A model generated the notes under the pieces. That model was given only the letters and a program-made list of their open reading frames with translations. It ran no database searches and had not been told where the DNA came from. Below are positions 10,101-18,096 of a stretch of DNA of 22,037 nt, piece after piece. Positions within the stretch are counted from its first letter, which is position 1; each line of letters starts with the position of its first letter. The stretch is from positions 1 to 22,037 of the forward strand of contig JBNGIS010035553.1 in assembly GCA_049999725.1 (NCBI GenBank), given 5' to 3'. The position numbers and the translations under genes are program-made. Source of the DNA: Haplomitrium mnioides. Lineage: Eukaryota > Marchantiophyta > Haplomitriopsida > Calobryales.

Positions 10101-13100
10101 CTTGGATGTCTGCTTCACTAGATCAAACTAAAGTGAAAGAAATGATGTCGCAAGCTGATGCTTAAGAGTTCACAGATGTTGATTAGTTTGGATTCTTGGT
10201 GGAGTGCTAGGCATCATCATGACTGAGTTTTCCCGTTACTTCTNNNNNNNNNNTGGTGGAGTGCTAGGCATCATCATGACTGAGTTTTCCCGTTACTTCT
10301 GGAAAGTGGCAGAAACTCGGTACAACGATTGATGAAGAACTGCTGACAGGAACTGACGAAACCAGCAGGAAGTTGTGGCAGCTTGTTACTGCTGTACATG
10401 ATGAGGCAGAATAGTCTGAAATTTTGTGTCTGATATTGCATTGTGAAGTATGCGCTCTATGTTTTGCACAGTTGTGATGTGTGTAGGTTTTCCCTAGACT
10501 ATTGCAGCTTTCATTTATTTGTTTTTGTGGTTAGTTTTACTCTCCACAACTTCATAACTATATTATTCAGTGACTTTAGCGGGTGTTCTGCATCCAAGTA
10601 GTCACCAGTGATGTGCTTCATGTGCTATGTTCAGGGTGCAGAAGGCCAGGATCACTAACCTTTCAGCAGACCTTTCTGAGAGATATTCTCTTGGATGCCT
10701 GCTTCACAAGATCAAACTAACGTGAAAGGAATGATGTCGCAAGCTGATTATTGAGAGTTGACAGATTTGGATTAGTTTGGATTCGTGGTGGAGTGCTAGG
10801 CATCATCATGACTGAGTTTTCCCGTTACTTCTGGAAAGTGGCAGAAATTCAGTACAACAATTGATCAGGGACCTGCTGTCGGGAACTGACGAAACCATCA
10901 GGAAGTTGTGGCAGCTTGTCACTGCTACACATGATGAGGATGAATAGTCTGAAACTTTGTGTCTGACACCACATAGTCAAGGCTGCACTCTATGGGTGCA
11001 CAGTTGTGATGTGTGTAGGTTTTTCCTATGCTGTTCCAGCTTCCATTTACTTGTTTTTGTGTATAGTTTTACTCTCCACAACTTCATAACTATATTGACA
11101 ATTGGGGATGCTATGCTGTAGGACTGCCAGAATACTCTGAAGTAGTGCGTCTATCTATATATAATTCATCTATGAACGGTCAGGAAGAGCATCTATGTTC
11201 AGTCCCCACTTTCAAGCCATTTCTGGCATTGATTTTATAAATTTGTAGGGTTTCCTGGGGCTGGTGGGTCGTGTGAAATGGTGTTTGTCCTCAGGGACTT
11301 GTAGGGTCCCGTTGAAGGCAGACCAATTTCTCTGGGAGCACCTTGTTATTGGCATTGAGCCACTTGACTGTTTCGCAACGCAGGCGGGGGGAGCTAGACC
11401 TCAGTTGTGTGAGGATGAAGATGAGTCGGAGGATACTAAACCAAGTTGAAGTAGTGGGAAGACAATCAGGTTGCTGCCTGATTCAAATGGAAGATCTTCA
11501 AGGTTTTCGACCCAATCTCCAACCACTTGCACTGATGATACCAGTTTGTAGTAGAGAATTGAATTCAATTGATTTTTCCCCCAGACCAGTCCTAGGGTCA
11601 CAGGGACTGGGAAAAAAACACCCACCAAGGTGTGAGCAAAAGAAGTGAAAAACAAAGAGCAGGTTAATGGAGTAAATCTGTGGTGAGCCATAGCTCATTT
11701 GTAAAACAATTGCTCTGTCAACACTAAAAACTTCTTTCTAAGTGCAAATTGTTCTGAAGACCAGTCCTTGTCAATGTGGGGTGTGCTCTCAGCAGGAGTT
11801 ACTGCAGAAAGAGTGCTAGCCCCTGTTGTCTGGGTCTGCCAGGAATTGTTGATCGTTACACCAGCTGTTGATGTTATAGAGGCTTGCTAACCCTGCTGTG
11901 AGTCTACATGTAGCTTCAAAGCTCCAGCCTCGTTGAGTGATAAACAAAATGGAATTTGATTGAAGTCCCAAACTGGCCCAATGGTGATAGTGAGTACCAT
12001 GTGGACGAGGGTGAAAAAAGTAGTGACAGACGAAAAGAACTGTTGACAAAAAAAAGAACTTAGAAAAAGGTTTGGTCAAGCCCATGCATGAAGCAATGCA
12101 CCCAAGTTCTTGACAGAATAGAAGTCATGATGTCTCATGTTGACTGCGTGGGCAGGGGGTGCAGCTAGACTGTAGTTTAAGGCAGATTCAATGGAGTAGG
12201 AGCTACATGTAACAAACCACAATCAGCTTGTCAGAGCATTCATTTCTCCATATCTGTATGTATGAAAACCTACTCTGTTGAATCTGCCTACAGATATGGA
12301 GAAATGAATGATCTGACAAGCTGATTGTGGTTTGTTACATGTAGCCATCTTCATGGCCATACCCTTACATGTCATGCCATTTCATGGAGTTTTGGGCTAC
12401 TACATGCTAGCTTATGCTAGCTTGTGGCTATATCTAGCCACATGTCTTTGTGCTCAGGTTTGCTGGGAGTGGACTTTATCATTTGAGCAACCCAAGAAGA
12501 TGCCAACACTGATGTGTTAATCATATAGCTCAAGCAATCATGAGCACATGGTGCCTTGTTAGTGTTGGGCACCTCCCCCACTCAAGGTCATTTTTATTCA
12601 AGATGCGCTTGTAGCACAAGTCTTGAGGATACAACAGTCACAGAGGGTGTCACAAAGGAAAATAGAATCCCAAAATTCAGAATAGTGACTTCAGAGAAGC
12701 TGAACATAATCACATTGGTCTTGCTATCTATCAAAACTGTTTCCCAGATGAGGGGAAATGAATGATTGTGATTTGTTTCACTCTCTATATCTTCATGGCC
12801 ATACCTTCCCTGTTTTGTCATTTCATGGAATTTTGGGCTTCTCCATGCTAGCTCGTGGCTAGTTATTTGCCATGTGTCTTTGTGCTCGGGTTTTCTGGGA
12901 GTGGACTTAATCAGTTTGCCATAAAATTATTTGACATTTTATTTGTTGAGTAAACCGAGGAAAGCCAATACTGATGCGGTAATTTGGATACCTTCCCCAC
13001 TCAAAATCAAATTTTAAATGTTCAAGATGCTCTTCAAGGGCCTCGAAAATACAGCAGTCAGAAGGTGCATGCGCAATAAAGGAATTGCAAAGTTCAGAAT

Positions 13101-13708
13101 AGTGACACAAAAGAAACTGAACATACTCACATTGCTCATTGCCATTTATCAAAAATGTTTATCTCGATGGACAAAAGAGACTTGCAAAAAATGACCCTAC
13201 ACTGAAGATGCCAAAAGGAAACACTGCTTGAAAGTTATAGCCAAGTTGTCGAAGGTTGCTCCAAAAGTTTTGGACATTGGGCCAAAAGACCTCATGCTTA
13301 GTTAATGAGCTTAAATTGTAAGTTAACATAATTTTCTTTGATGCATTATGCTTCCCACTAATGAACTTGGAAATTGAAATTTTGACTAGGTAACTTTCTT
13401 CGATGCATTATGTTTTCTAATGCATTCTCTTCTTGGTTTCAGCCTAGGAAAGGATATTTTGAGATTCGTGATGGGAAAGGAGCTGTTCTCTTTTCGATTC
13501 AGGTTTGATAATGCATCAACCATTTGTAGCAACACATGGAGAAGCTTGCATCTTCAAATTTTATATTTTGTTGGTTTTAGCAGCATAGTTATCAGTCTGT
13601 GATTGAAAGGTTAACTTTGTGTAATCTCAGGAGAAGTCCAGACCCTTCACACAGCTTCGAGCAATCAAGTTTGAGGAAACTGCTGAACAAGTCGTGTCAA
13701 AGCTTTGA
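6776..13708 (+). CDS. Selenoprotein-H-like Rdx-family redox protein (4 exons, Cys form)
   Basis: The spliced CDS is join(6776-7116, 7527-7623, 13443-13502, 13631-13708): 576 nt, 191 residues plus stop. Residues 1-105 are a low-complexity, Pro/Glu/Lys-rich tail starting MAPKRKAPP, with basic clusters typical of nuclear or nucleolar signals. Residues 106-191 are an Rdx-type thioredoxin fold: strand SKVVIEHC, redox motif CKQC (Cys114 and Cys117), helix SFKRAAVKMEELLKKSVP, strand LEVDINPDK, the hallmark PRKGYFEIRD (147-156), then RPFTQLRAIKFEE and a C-terminal helix ending VVSKL. Animal SelH has CxxU; plants use Cys, so no Sec insertion is needed. Family members are proposed DNA-binding redox or antioxidant proteins. 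All six splice sites are GT/AG and the frame is kept across every junction. ATG6776 has G at -3 and +4 and is the first in-frame ATG. No other exon is needed for family length. Confidence 0.88.
7117..7526 (+). other. Intron 1 of the SelH-like gene
   Basis: This 410-bp phase-2 intron has donor GTACAA and acceptor TTTGTGTGCAG|C. It is T-rich and I see no embedded gene. Confidence 0.8.
7527..7623 (+). CDS. SelH-like gene, exon 2
   Basis: This exon completes Cys114 and encodes KQC, helix SFKRAAVKMEELLKKSVP and strand LEVDINPDK (residues 115-146). It ends in phase 0 at AAG|GTCTTA. NPDK followed by PRKG at exon 3 restores the family's NP-KPR-G-FE core exactly, which fixes the partner exon despite the 5.8-kb distance. 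Read-through past the donor gives VLPIIWF and a stop, with no family match. Confidence 0.88.
8549..9747. repeat. Two diverged direct repeats within intron 2
   Basis: Matching blocks occur in order. AGAGTAGCATCAG followed by GCCATCTTTGA.CAG is at 8549-8605 and again at 9300-9345. A GGTTGTGGT.TGGACATT block is near 9103 and again near 9640. An ..GGAGGCACA..AACTT.TCAGGTT block is near 8731 and near 9394. The copies differ by many substitutions and indels. On the minus strand the matching parts keep similar peptides (NVHTTTHLHI versus NVHTTTPLHV; KLQPEKFMCLQ versus KAKPDKLVCLQ). I do not recognise the source. Confidence 0.6.
9748..11096. repeat. Tandem array of a ~532-bp unit, 2.4 copies
   Basis: Units begin with a GGAACTG...GAAACCA.CAGGAAGTTGTGGCAG block at 9761, 10349 and 10882. 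The last unit is cut at about 11096, after the CTTCATAACTATATT block. The B-to-C period is 533 bp. The A-to-B distance is 588 bp, which falls to 531 once the 57 bp of gap and duplicated flank at 10197-10253 is discounted. Copies are highly similar with scattered substitutions, so the array is younger than the surrounding repeats. Confidence 0.88.
10197..10300. other. Assembly gap (10 N) flanked by an identical 47-bp duplication
   Basis: 10244-10253 is N. The 47 bases at 10197-10243 are repeated exactly at 10254-10300. Other units of the tandem array carry this segment only once. Two contig ends that overlap but were not merged explain this best. Confidence 0.9.
11150..11400. repeat. Third, partial copy of the intron-2 repeat
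   Basis: 11178-11250 matches 8921-8990 (shared CTTTCAAGCC.TTTCT.GCATTGA). 11275-11380 matches 8698-8780 (shared GTGTTTGTCCTCAG..ACTTGTA type block) and 9382-9465 (a GCCA.T.G.CTGTTTC.C block). On the minus strand the peptides correspond: ETVKWL...KVLPEKLVCLQ against ETDEWL...KAKPDKLVCLQ. Confidence 0.6.
11401..12180. other. Intron 2 stretch with no assigned feature
   Basis: There is no supported gene. A perfect 14-bp palindrome (AATTGAATTCAATT) lies near 11558. A faint resemblance between about 11550-11650 and 11940-12040 suggests another old duplication, but the identity is too low to be firm by eye. Confidence 0.35.
12181..12344. repeat. Compound inverted repeat in X-Y-X'-Y' order
   Basis: X is 12181-12200 and Y is 12203-12258. 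X' (12269-12288) is the reverse complement of X with 18 of 20 matches. Y' (12289-12344) is the reverse complement of Y with 55 of 56 matches. Both blocks are inverted but keep their order, so X/X' and Y/Y' pairings interlock like a pseudoknot rather than nest in one hairpin. Y' resembles the start of the neighbouring duplicated unit at 12752, so X'Y' is probably the parent and XY the derived copy. Confidence 0.9.
12298..13169. repeat. Tandem duplication of a ~440-bp intron segment
   Basis: Copy 1 (12298-12751) and copy 2 (12752-about 13169) share a series of blocks in order: GAAATGAATGAT, CTTCATGGCCATACC, TCATTTCATGGA.TTTTGGGCT, TGTCTTTGTGCTC.GGTTT, CTGGGAGTGGACTT, CCCCACTCAA, and a TTCAGAATAGTGAC block. 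Divergence is moderate with several indels, including a 12-bp offset early in the unit. Confidence 0.8.
13443..13502 (+). CDS. SelH-like gene, exon 3 (60 nt)
   Basis: This exon encodes PRKGYFEIRDGKGAVLFSIQ (residues 147-166), the diagnostic PR-G-FE strand pair of the SelH/Rdx fold. The acceptor is TTGGTTTCAG|CCTAGG and the donor is ATTCAG|GTTTGA; both ends are phase 0. Open frames of other lengths overlap this site, but only this frame matches the family and joins exons 2 and 4. Confidence 0.88.
13503..13630 (+). other. Intron 3 of the SelH-like gene
   Basis: This 128-bp phase-0 intron has donor GTTTGA and acceptor TTTGTGTAATCTCAG|GA. It has no internal features. Confidence 0.85.
13631..13708 (+). 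CDS. SelH-like gene, exon 4 and stop
   Basis: This exon encodes EKSRPFTQLRAIKFEETAEQ and then VVSKL, with stop TGA at 13706-13708 (residues 167-191). RPF..L..I.FEE..E.V matches the C-terminal end of plant SelH-like proteins, including the final amphipathic helix. The frame is phase 0 from exon 3. Confidence 0.88.
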   Translation, partial: EKSRPFTQLRAIKFEETAEQVVSKL

Positions 13709-13775
13709 GTCACTTAAAGACTGTTGTCATCAGTGTGTAGAGGCAGAACACATATGGGTACTTCAGAGTCAAATA

Positions 13776-13840
13776 TTGTGGGTAGATGAAGGGTAGATTC
13801 TTTTTGTGGGTAGATGGAGGGTAGATTCTTTTTGTGGGTC
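13776..13840. repeat. 28-bp tandem repeat, 2.3 copies
   Basis: Units starting TTGTGGGTAGATG.AGGGTA begin at 13776 and 13804, and a partial third begins at 13832. There is one substitution between the two full copies. Confidence 0.85.
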
Positions 13841-14240
13841 ATTGATTCTGTCCTGTTGTTGCCCTAGGGCCACAGAAGAGTTTCCCTTTGGGCTACCAAT
13901 GTGCATTTTTGTAATGTGATCTGAGACCCTGTGATTTCAGATATTTGGCTAGTTGCAGTGTCATTGATCTGGATGCTTTCAAGGGGCTCTTGCAATTTTG
14001 GCCTGTGCACAAGTATGACCAAGTGTAGATCTAGGGGATTTGTGTTGCCATTTGCGTCATCTCACCAGAGTAAGTGTTCCATTGTGGTTATGATGAGTGG
14101 TGGGTATACAATAATTTGCATCATGTACCTTGGGTCAGAATATAGCGTGGTTGAAGCATGTACACTTGGGAATCCTCACGATTTATCATATTGTTGACTA
14201 ATGCCCTCCATTGTTCTACCAAGGAGGGGGTTTAGTGAGG

Positions 14241-14254
14241 GGTGTCCGGACACC
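14241..14254. repeat. Perfect 14-bp palindrome
   Basis: GGTGTCCGGACACC is its own reverse complement. It lies in the last G+C-rich stretch before the sequence turns AT-rich. Function unknown. Confidence 0.6.
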
Positions 14255-14340
14255 AAGGAAGGAAGTAGGAGACATGGCCAGACTAGTCTTCGCGAGAGGC
14301 ATGTTCGACTATGTGTAAGAGAATGACTTGCTAAACACAA

Positions 14341-14790
14341 TGACTTCTATTGCTAAACATAATGACACAAACTAGCATAAATTACTGGTGTCCCAATCAA
14401 ATGACTCCTAACAAGAAACCCCCACAACTAGATTTTGCAGCAACCTTAATAAAACTAAAAAAAGACATAACAACGCAATTAAATTACAACCAACATTCGA
14501 AATGGCGTTTACACCAAAAAAAACAACTAATATACAATTAATGTTTATTAACATTAATGAAAAACTCTTATTGGAGCATTGAAAATTACCAATTTGATCA
14601 AGTAATGATTTATGCTAAAAATATTTCTTTATACTAAAAATAATTTTTTTTCATTCAAATTGCTTATTTCATATACACAATATATTTAATTTTTTTTATA
14701 TAAGTAGCTTTATGAAAACAAGTTGTTATATATTTTCAAGTTTCACAACCATATTATAAGATCAAAAGTTCAAAACATGCAAAATTTATG
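14341..14790. other. AT-rich stretch, no gene seen
   Basis: This is low-complexity AT-rich sequence following the gene island. The short open frame at 14350-14541 has no recognisable similarity and biased, Lys/Asn/Gln-rich composition, so it was not called. Confidence 0.5.
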
Positions 14791-14794
14791 AGTA

Positions 14795-15410
14795 AAAGTT
14801 TCAATCAAACAAAGATTCACTTCCATAGAGCCTTCACTATTTATAATTGTCAAACACATGCCATTAACTTAGCTTTTTATAAAGAATGAAAATCAATCAA
14901 TAACAACCATATGTAGTTCAATATGTATATCTTTTAAACATACTCTCTCAAACTCATAATCAAGCATAGACTCTTGTGACTTCATCTCTTATGTATAACT
15001 TACATATATATTCTCCAAACATCTAAATCAAACAAGTTGCTCATGCGAAAATTGACTCATCATTCATAATTTTCATATAAATTAAACAATGACAACTATG
15101 CAAATATAAATTGCACCATTTATATCTTCAAAACATATATTCTTAACATCAAAATCAAACAATGATGTTTATGTGCATATAGATTCCATCTCTTTTACTT
15201 TCATATATATAATCTAAACATCAAAATCAAACAATATCGCTCATATCGACAGTGACTTCATTATTAACAATTTTCATACTGTGTTTATAAGACTAAAATC
15301 AAACAAGAACAACTATGCGTACATGGATTTTGTTATTTATATCTTTCATTCACATATCTATGATTTCAAAATGAATTAATGATACTTATACGTGCATGAA
15401 CTTGAGCGCA
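14795..15410. repeat. Degenerate tandem repeat, period about 72 bp
   Basis: An AAAATCAAACAA-like core followed by ...TATG...TTCAT...TTATATCTTTCA recurs. Cores lie near 14802, 14888, 14958, 15025, 15079, 15151, 15223, 15295 and 15368. The last four are spaced about 72 bp apart. Divergence rises to the left. It ends shortly before the LTR at 15469. Confidence 0.6.
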
Positions 15411-15468
15411 AACATCTTGCATATTATGTTTTCTTTGATTAAAAAACTATTTCATCAACCACGAATGT

Positions 15469-15755
15469 TGTAATACTACAATGATGATGTTGTGCTATTT
15501 ACAAGAAAATAGAGATGAGTGAAGGAAATGGTAGAGGATCACTTTTAGGGTTGAAATTGGAAGTGACTTGTAAGTGAAAGAAGGGGGATGACAACTTCTT
15601 CGCTTGCATAAATAGAAAGGTTTCATAGTCCCATTCTTCATTTTGGAGTTCCTCTCAAATCACTTGGGTTCATTGGTTACTTGGCTTTTGCTTGCACTCT
15701 TGGCTTAACTTGGGCTTTGAGTTGCATAACTCTATTAAAGCTATCTTGTAATGGC
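15469..15755 (+). repeat. LTR of element 2, left copy
   Basis: It begins TGTAATACTACAATG and aligns along its length with 18097-18477 (TGTAATAATACAAG...). The TATA position reads CATAAATAG at 15607-15615, where the other LTR has TATAAATAG. It carries a single TTTTAGGGTTGAAATTGGAA unit where the right LTR has three. Confidence 0.75.
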
Positions 15756-15776
15756 TTTTCTTGGCTTTGCTTGCCT

Positions 15777-16700
15777 TATGGGCATTTTGAATGAAAGGTT
15801 CTTACATTTGGCCTTACTAATGCTTTGTCCATATTCATGGATCAAATGCATTGAGTTTTTGATAGGTTATTAGATAAGTTGGTGTTGGTGTTCTTGGACG
15901 GTATTCTTATCTTTAATAAAAGTCAAGTTTAGCATTGTGATCATTTTAAAGAAGTATTGCAAAGACTATGCAATTGGAAGTTTGATTGCAAGAAGTCTAA
16001 GTGTGATTTTTGGAAGGAATATGTGACTTATCTAGAACATAAAGTGTCTGTGGATGGCATCAAGATGAAGGAAGAGAAAATTAAGGCTATTACCGAGTGG
16101 CCAATACCAAGTGATGCAAAGGATGTTCGAGATTTCAATGGATTAGCAAGTTTTTATCAAAGATTCGTCCATTACTATGCTCATATTGTTGCACCACTTA
16201 TGAATTTGATGGGCAAAGAGGAAAAGTTTCAATGGACGACCAAAGACTAAAGGGTATTTCAACAACTCAAGGATGCACTATCTTCTCTTCCAATTCTACA
16301 ACCATATGACCCAAATGCACATTTTATAGTTGATTTTAGTGCCTCTAATTTTGCTATTGGAGTAGTATTACAACAAGAGTTTAAAGATGGACTTCATCTT
16401 ATTACTTTCATGTCACGCCGACTAAATGCGATAGAGAGAAATTATTCTGCAAAGGATAGAGAGCATGTGACGATGGTTTATGCTACTAAGATTTGGAGGC
16501 ACTATCTTTTAAGAAAACATATAATTATGTGTATCGATCACAAGCCTTTGTTGTGATCAATTCACTTTGAAAACATGACAAGTCATCATTATTGATAGGA
16601 ATATCAGCTACAACTCTTTGATATCAAGTTGGAATGCAAGTCGGGTAGGCTCGACACCAATTTTGATGCATTGTTGCGAAGATTGGATCATTGATTAAAT
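15777..16700 (+). pseudogene. RT (C-terminal part) and RNase H remnant, element 2
   Basis: It starts inside the RT palm at YGHFE.KVLTFGLTNA. FLDGILIF replaces the FLDD-type catalytic motif, so the second Asp is Gly. The open frame 15957-16250 covers the RT thumb and connection (KVSVDGIKMKEEKIKAITEW, DVRDFNGLASFYQRFV). RNase H follows, with VDFSASNFAIGVVL (catalytic Asp replaced by Ser), SAKDREHVTMV and CIDHKPLL, then a DALLRR end. Stops occur at 16248, 16554 and elsewhere. These domains copy element RNA and remove the RNA strand; both active sites are damaged here. Confidence 0.78.
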
Positions 16701-16879
16701 ACATTAGAGGTTGCAAATGTTAGTATATTACATCTTGATGAAGCAACCAGTGACAGCTTTGACAAAAAGTTATAAGAAGATGTCTTCTTTAATCTTGTTA
16801 CAGTACGTCTTGTGATCAAAGATAGTGAGCATTATACCTTTTCCATTTAGGATGGTATTCTCTATCAAAGTTATCAAAC

Positions 16880-17700
16880 ATATGTTCCACAAAATGATGC
16901 GTTTCGAATGGCTCGTTTACAAGAAGCACATGGTGTTCCAATTTATTGGCATCTTGGAGTAGACAAGACTATTGAGTTGCTTCAACGCACTTGGCGGTAG
17001 CCAAACCTAGCTCGAGATGTTCATGGCTTTGTTTGTTCTTGTGAAAGTTGTCAGCGAAACAAGGCTTCAAATCAAAAATCAGTTGGCCTTCTTCAACCAC
17101 TGCCAATTCCTACTGCTTGTTAGAAACATGTAAGTTTGGATTTTGTTACTTCGCTTCCATCCACACTTTGTGGGTTTATTGCTATTGTTGTGCTTGTGGA
17201 CAAGCTAAGCAAACATCGATGATGGATACAGTGGATGCTCCACAGTTGGCGAAGATTTACTTTGTCAAAATTGGTACAATATTTCATTATCATGGAATGC
17301 CAAAGGTGTTAATATCTGATAGAGATCCACGATTCACTGGGAAGTTTTGGCGAAAGTTGTTCACACTTTTAGGTACTAAACTATCCATATCTACGGCTTA
17401 TCATTCTCAAACCGATGGGCGAATCGCACTGTGGAAGATATGATTCGAGCGTTTATCAACATTCATCATATATATTGGGATAGTTCCTTATCGACTATAG
17501 AGTTTGCATACAACAACTCCAAACAAACAAGTATTGGATTCTCTCATTTCTTTCATAGTTCAGGTCAATATCTTCTTGTTCCCGATATTTTTCTTTCTCC
17601 TTCCTCTTCTAATGTTCTAAGTCTTTCTACTTTTTTGTCTCATTCATCTTCCTCTTTGCAAGATGCTCGAAACCATCTTGTTATTGCTCAAAATTAACAA
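16880..17700 (+). pseudogene. Integrase remnant, element 2
   Basis: The zinc-binding domain reads EAHGVPIYWHLGVDKTIELL then [15 protein letters not shown], the HHCC pattern with an in-frame stop between the halves. The core has LDFVTSLPS and VLVDKLSKH, then in another frame [19 protein letters not shown] and [11 protein letters not shown] deletion after TDG near 17418 shifts the frame; the part with the catalytic Glu continues as a VEDMIRAFI segment at 17431-17697, ending SLQDARNHLVIAQN. At least two frameshifts and several stops disable it. Confidence 0.78.
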
Positions 17701-17739
17701 AAATAATATATCAATAAGCATTGTTGTGATTTCTCTTAT

Positions 17740-18090
17740 GTTTTAGATGACCAAGTTATACTTTCTACTCATGATCTTCCTTTGTTTTTAGATACTCAAG
17801 TCCTTAAGTTATCTCGAGTTGGGGCTGGTCCTTTCTCAATTTCTTAAGTTATTTCTTCCGTTATGTACAAACTTGATGTTCCTCTACATATGAAGATTTA
17901 TCACATATTCCATGTATCTAAACTTAAACCTTTTGTTTCTAGTCCATCTTTTTTTTAAATCATGTTCAAATTCCTCCTCTACCTATTGTTCTTGATGATC
18001 ATGAAGAATATGAGGTGGATTGCATTTTTAGCTAAACGAATACTCAAGCGTGGGCGACATTCTCAAGTTCAATATAAAGTTTTTTAGAAG
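17740..18090 (+). pseudogene. Integrase C-terminal and chromodomain-like tail, element 2
   Basis: DDQVILSTHDLPLF and KLSRVGAGPFSIS match the GDLVLLST...KL...GPF segment. MYKLDVPLHMKIYHIFHVSK plus LKPF matches the YKLELPP..IHPVFHVSLLKP segment. After frameshifts, EEYEVDCIF and KRILKRGRHSQVQYKVF resemble the start of a chromodomain, ending at a stop just before the LTR. Short purine-rich sequence (AGAAGGGATAT) before 18097 is a likely polypurine tract. Confidence 0.65.
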
Positions 18091-18096
18091 GGATAT

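Larger units (their letters stand above)
7624..13442 (+). other. Intron 2 of the SelH-like gene, 5.8 kb and repeat-filled
   Basis: This phase-0 intron runs from GTCTTA to a strong acceptor (TCTTCTTGGTTTCAG|CC). 7624-8540 shows no recognisable gene or repeat. From 8549 to about 13170 it is mostly diverged repeats: two direct copies at 8549-9747, a tandem array at 9748-11096, a partial copy at 11150-11400, an inverted repeat at 12181-12344 and a tandem duplication at 12298-13169. A 10-N gap (10244-10253) means the true length is uncertain. Just before exon 3 a GATGCATTATG motif is duplicated (near 13340 and 13401). Confidence 0.8.
13709..14340 (+). other. 3' flank of the SelH-like gene
   Basis: This stretch probably includes the 3' UTR, but no canonical AATAAA signal stands out. 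It holds a 28-bp tandem repeat (13776-13840) and a perfect palindrome (14241-14254). The 88-codon open frame at 13931-14197 resembles no known protein and was not called. Confidence 0.45.

Noticed and set aside
10197-10300. 47-bp exact direct repeat as a biological duplication
   Set aside because: It flanks an N gap exactly and disturbs an otherwise constant repeat period, so an assembly artefact explains it better.
10373-10430. Possible box C/D snoRNA in the tandem unit (ATGATGA followed by CTGA)
   Set aside because: The C-to-D spacing is only about 35 nt, there is no terminal stem, and copy A has lost the C box.
11264-11698. Overlapping open frames on both strands near 11.3-11.7 kb
   Set aside because: They overlap repeat copies in intron 2, lack family similarity, and several frames are open at once, as expected in G+C-richer non-coding DNA.
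13931-14197. 88-codon open frame downstream of the SelH-like gene
   Set aside because: No recognisable domain and no support from splice or codon signals; it lies in the probable 3' flank.
14795-15410. CRISPR-like array
   Set aside because: The repeats are degenerate and AT-rich with no constant spacer structure, in a plant nuclear context.
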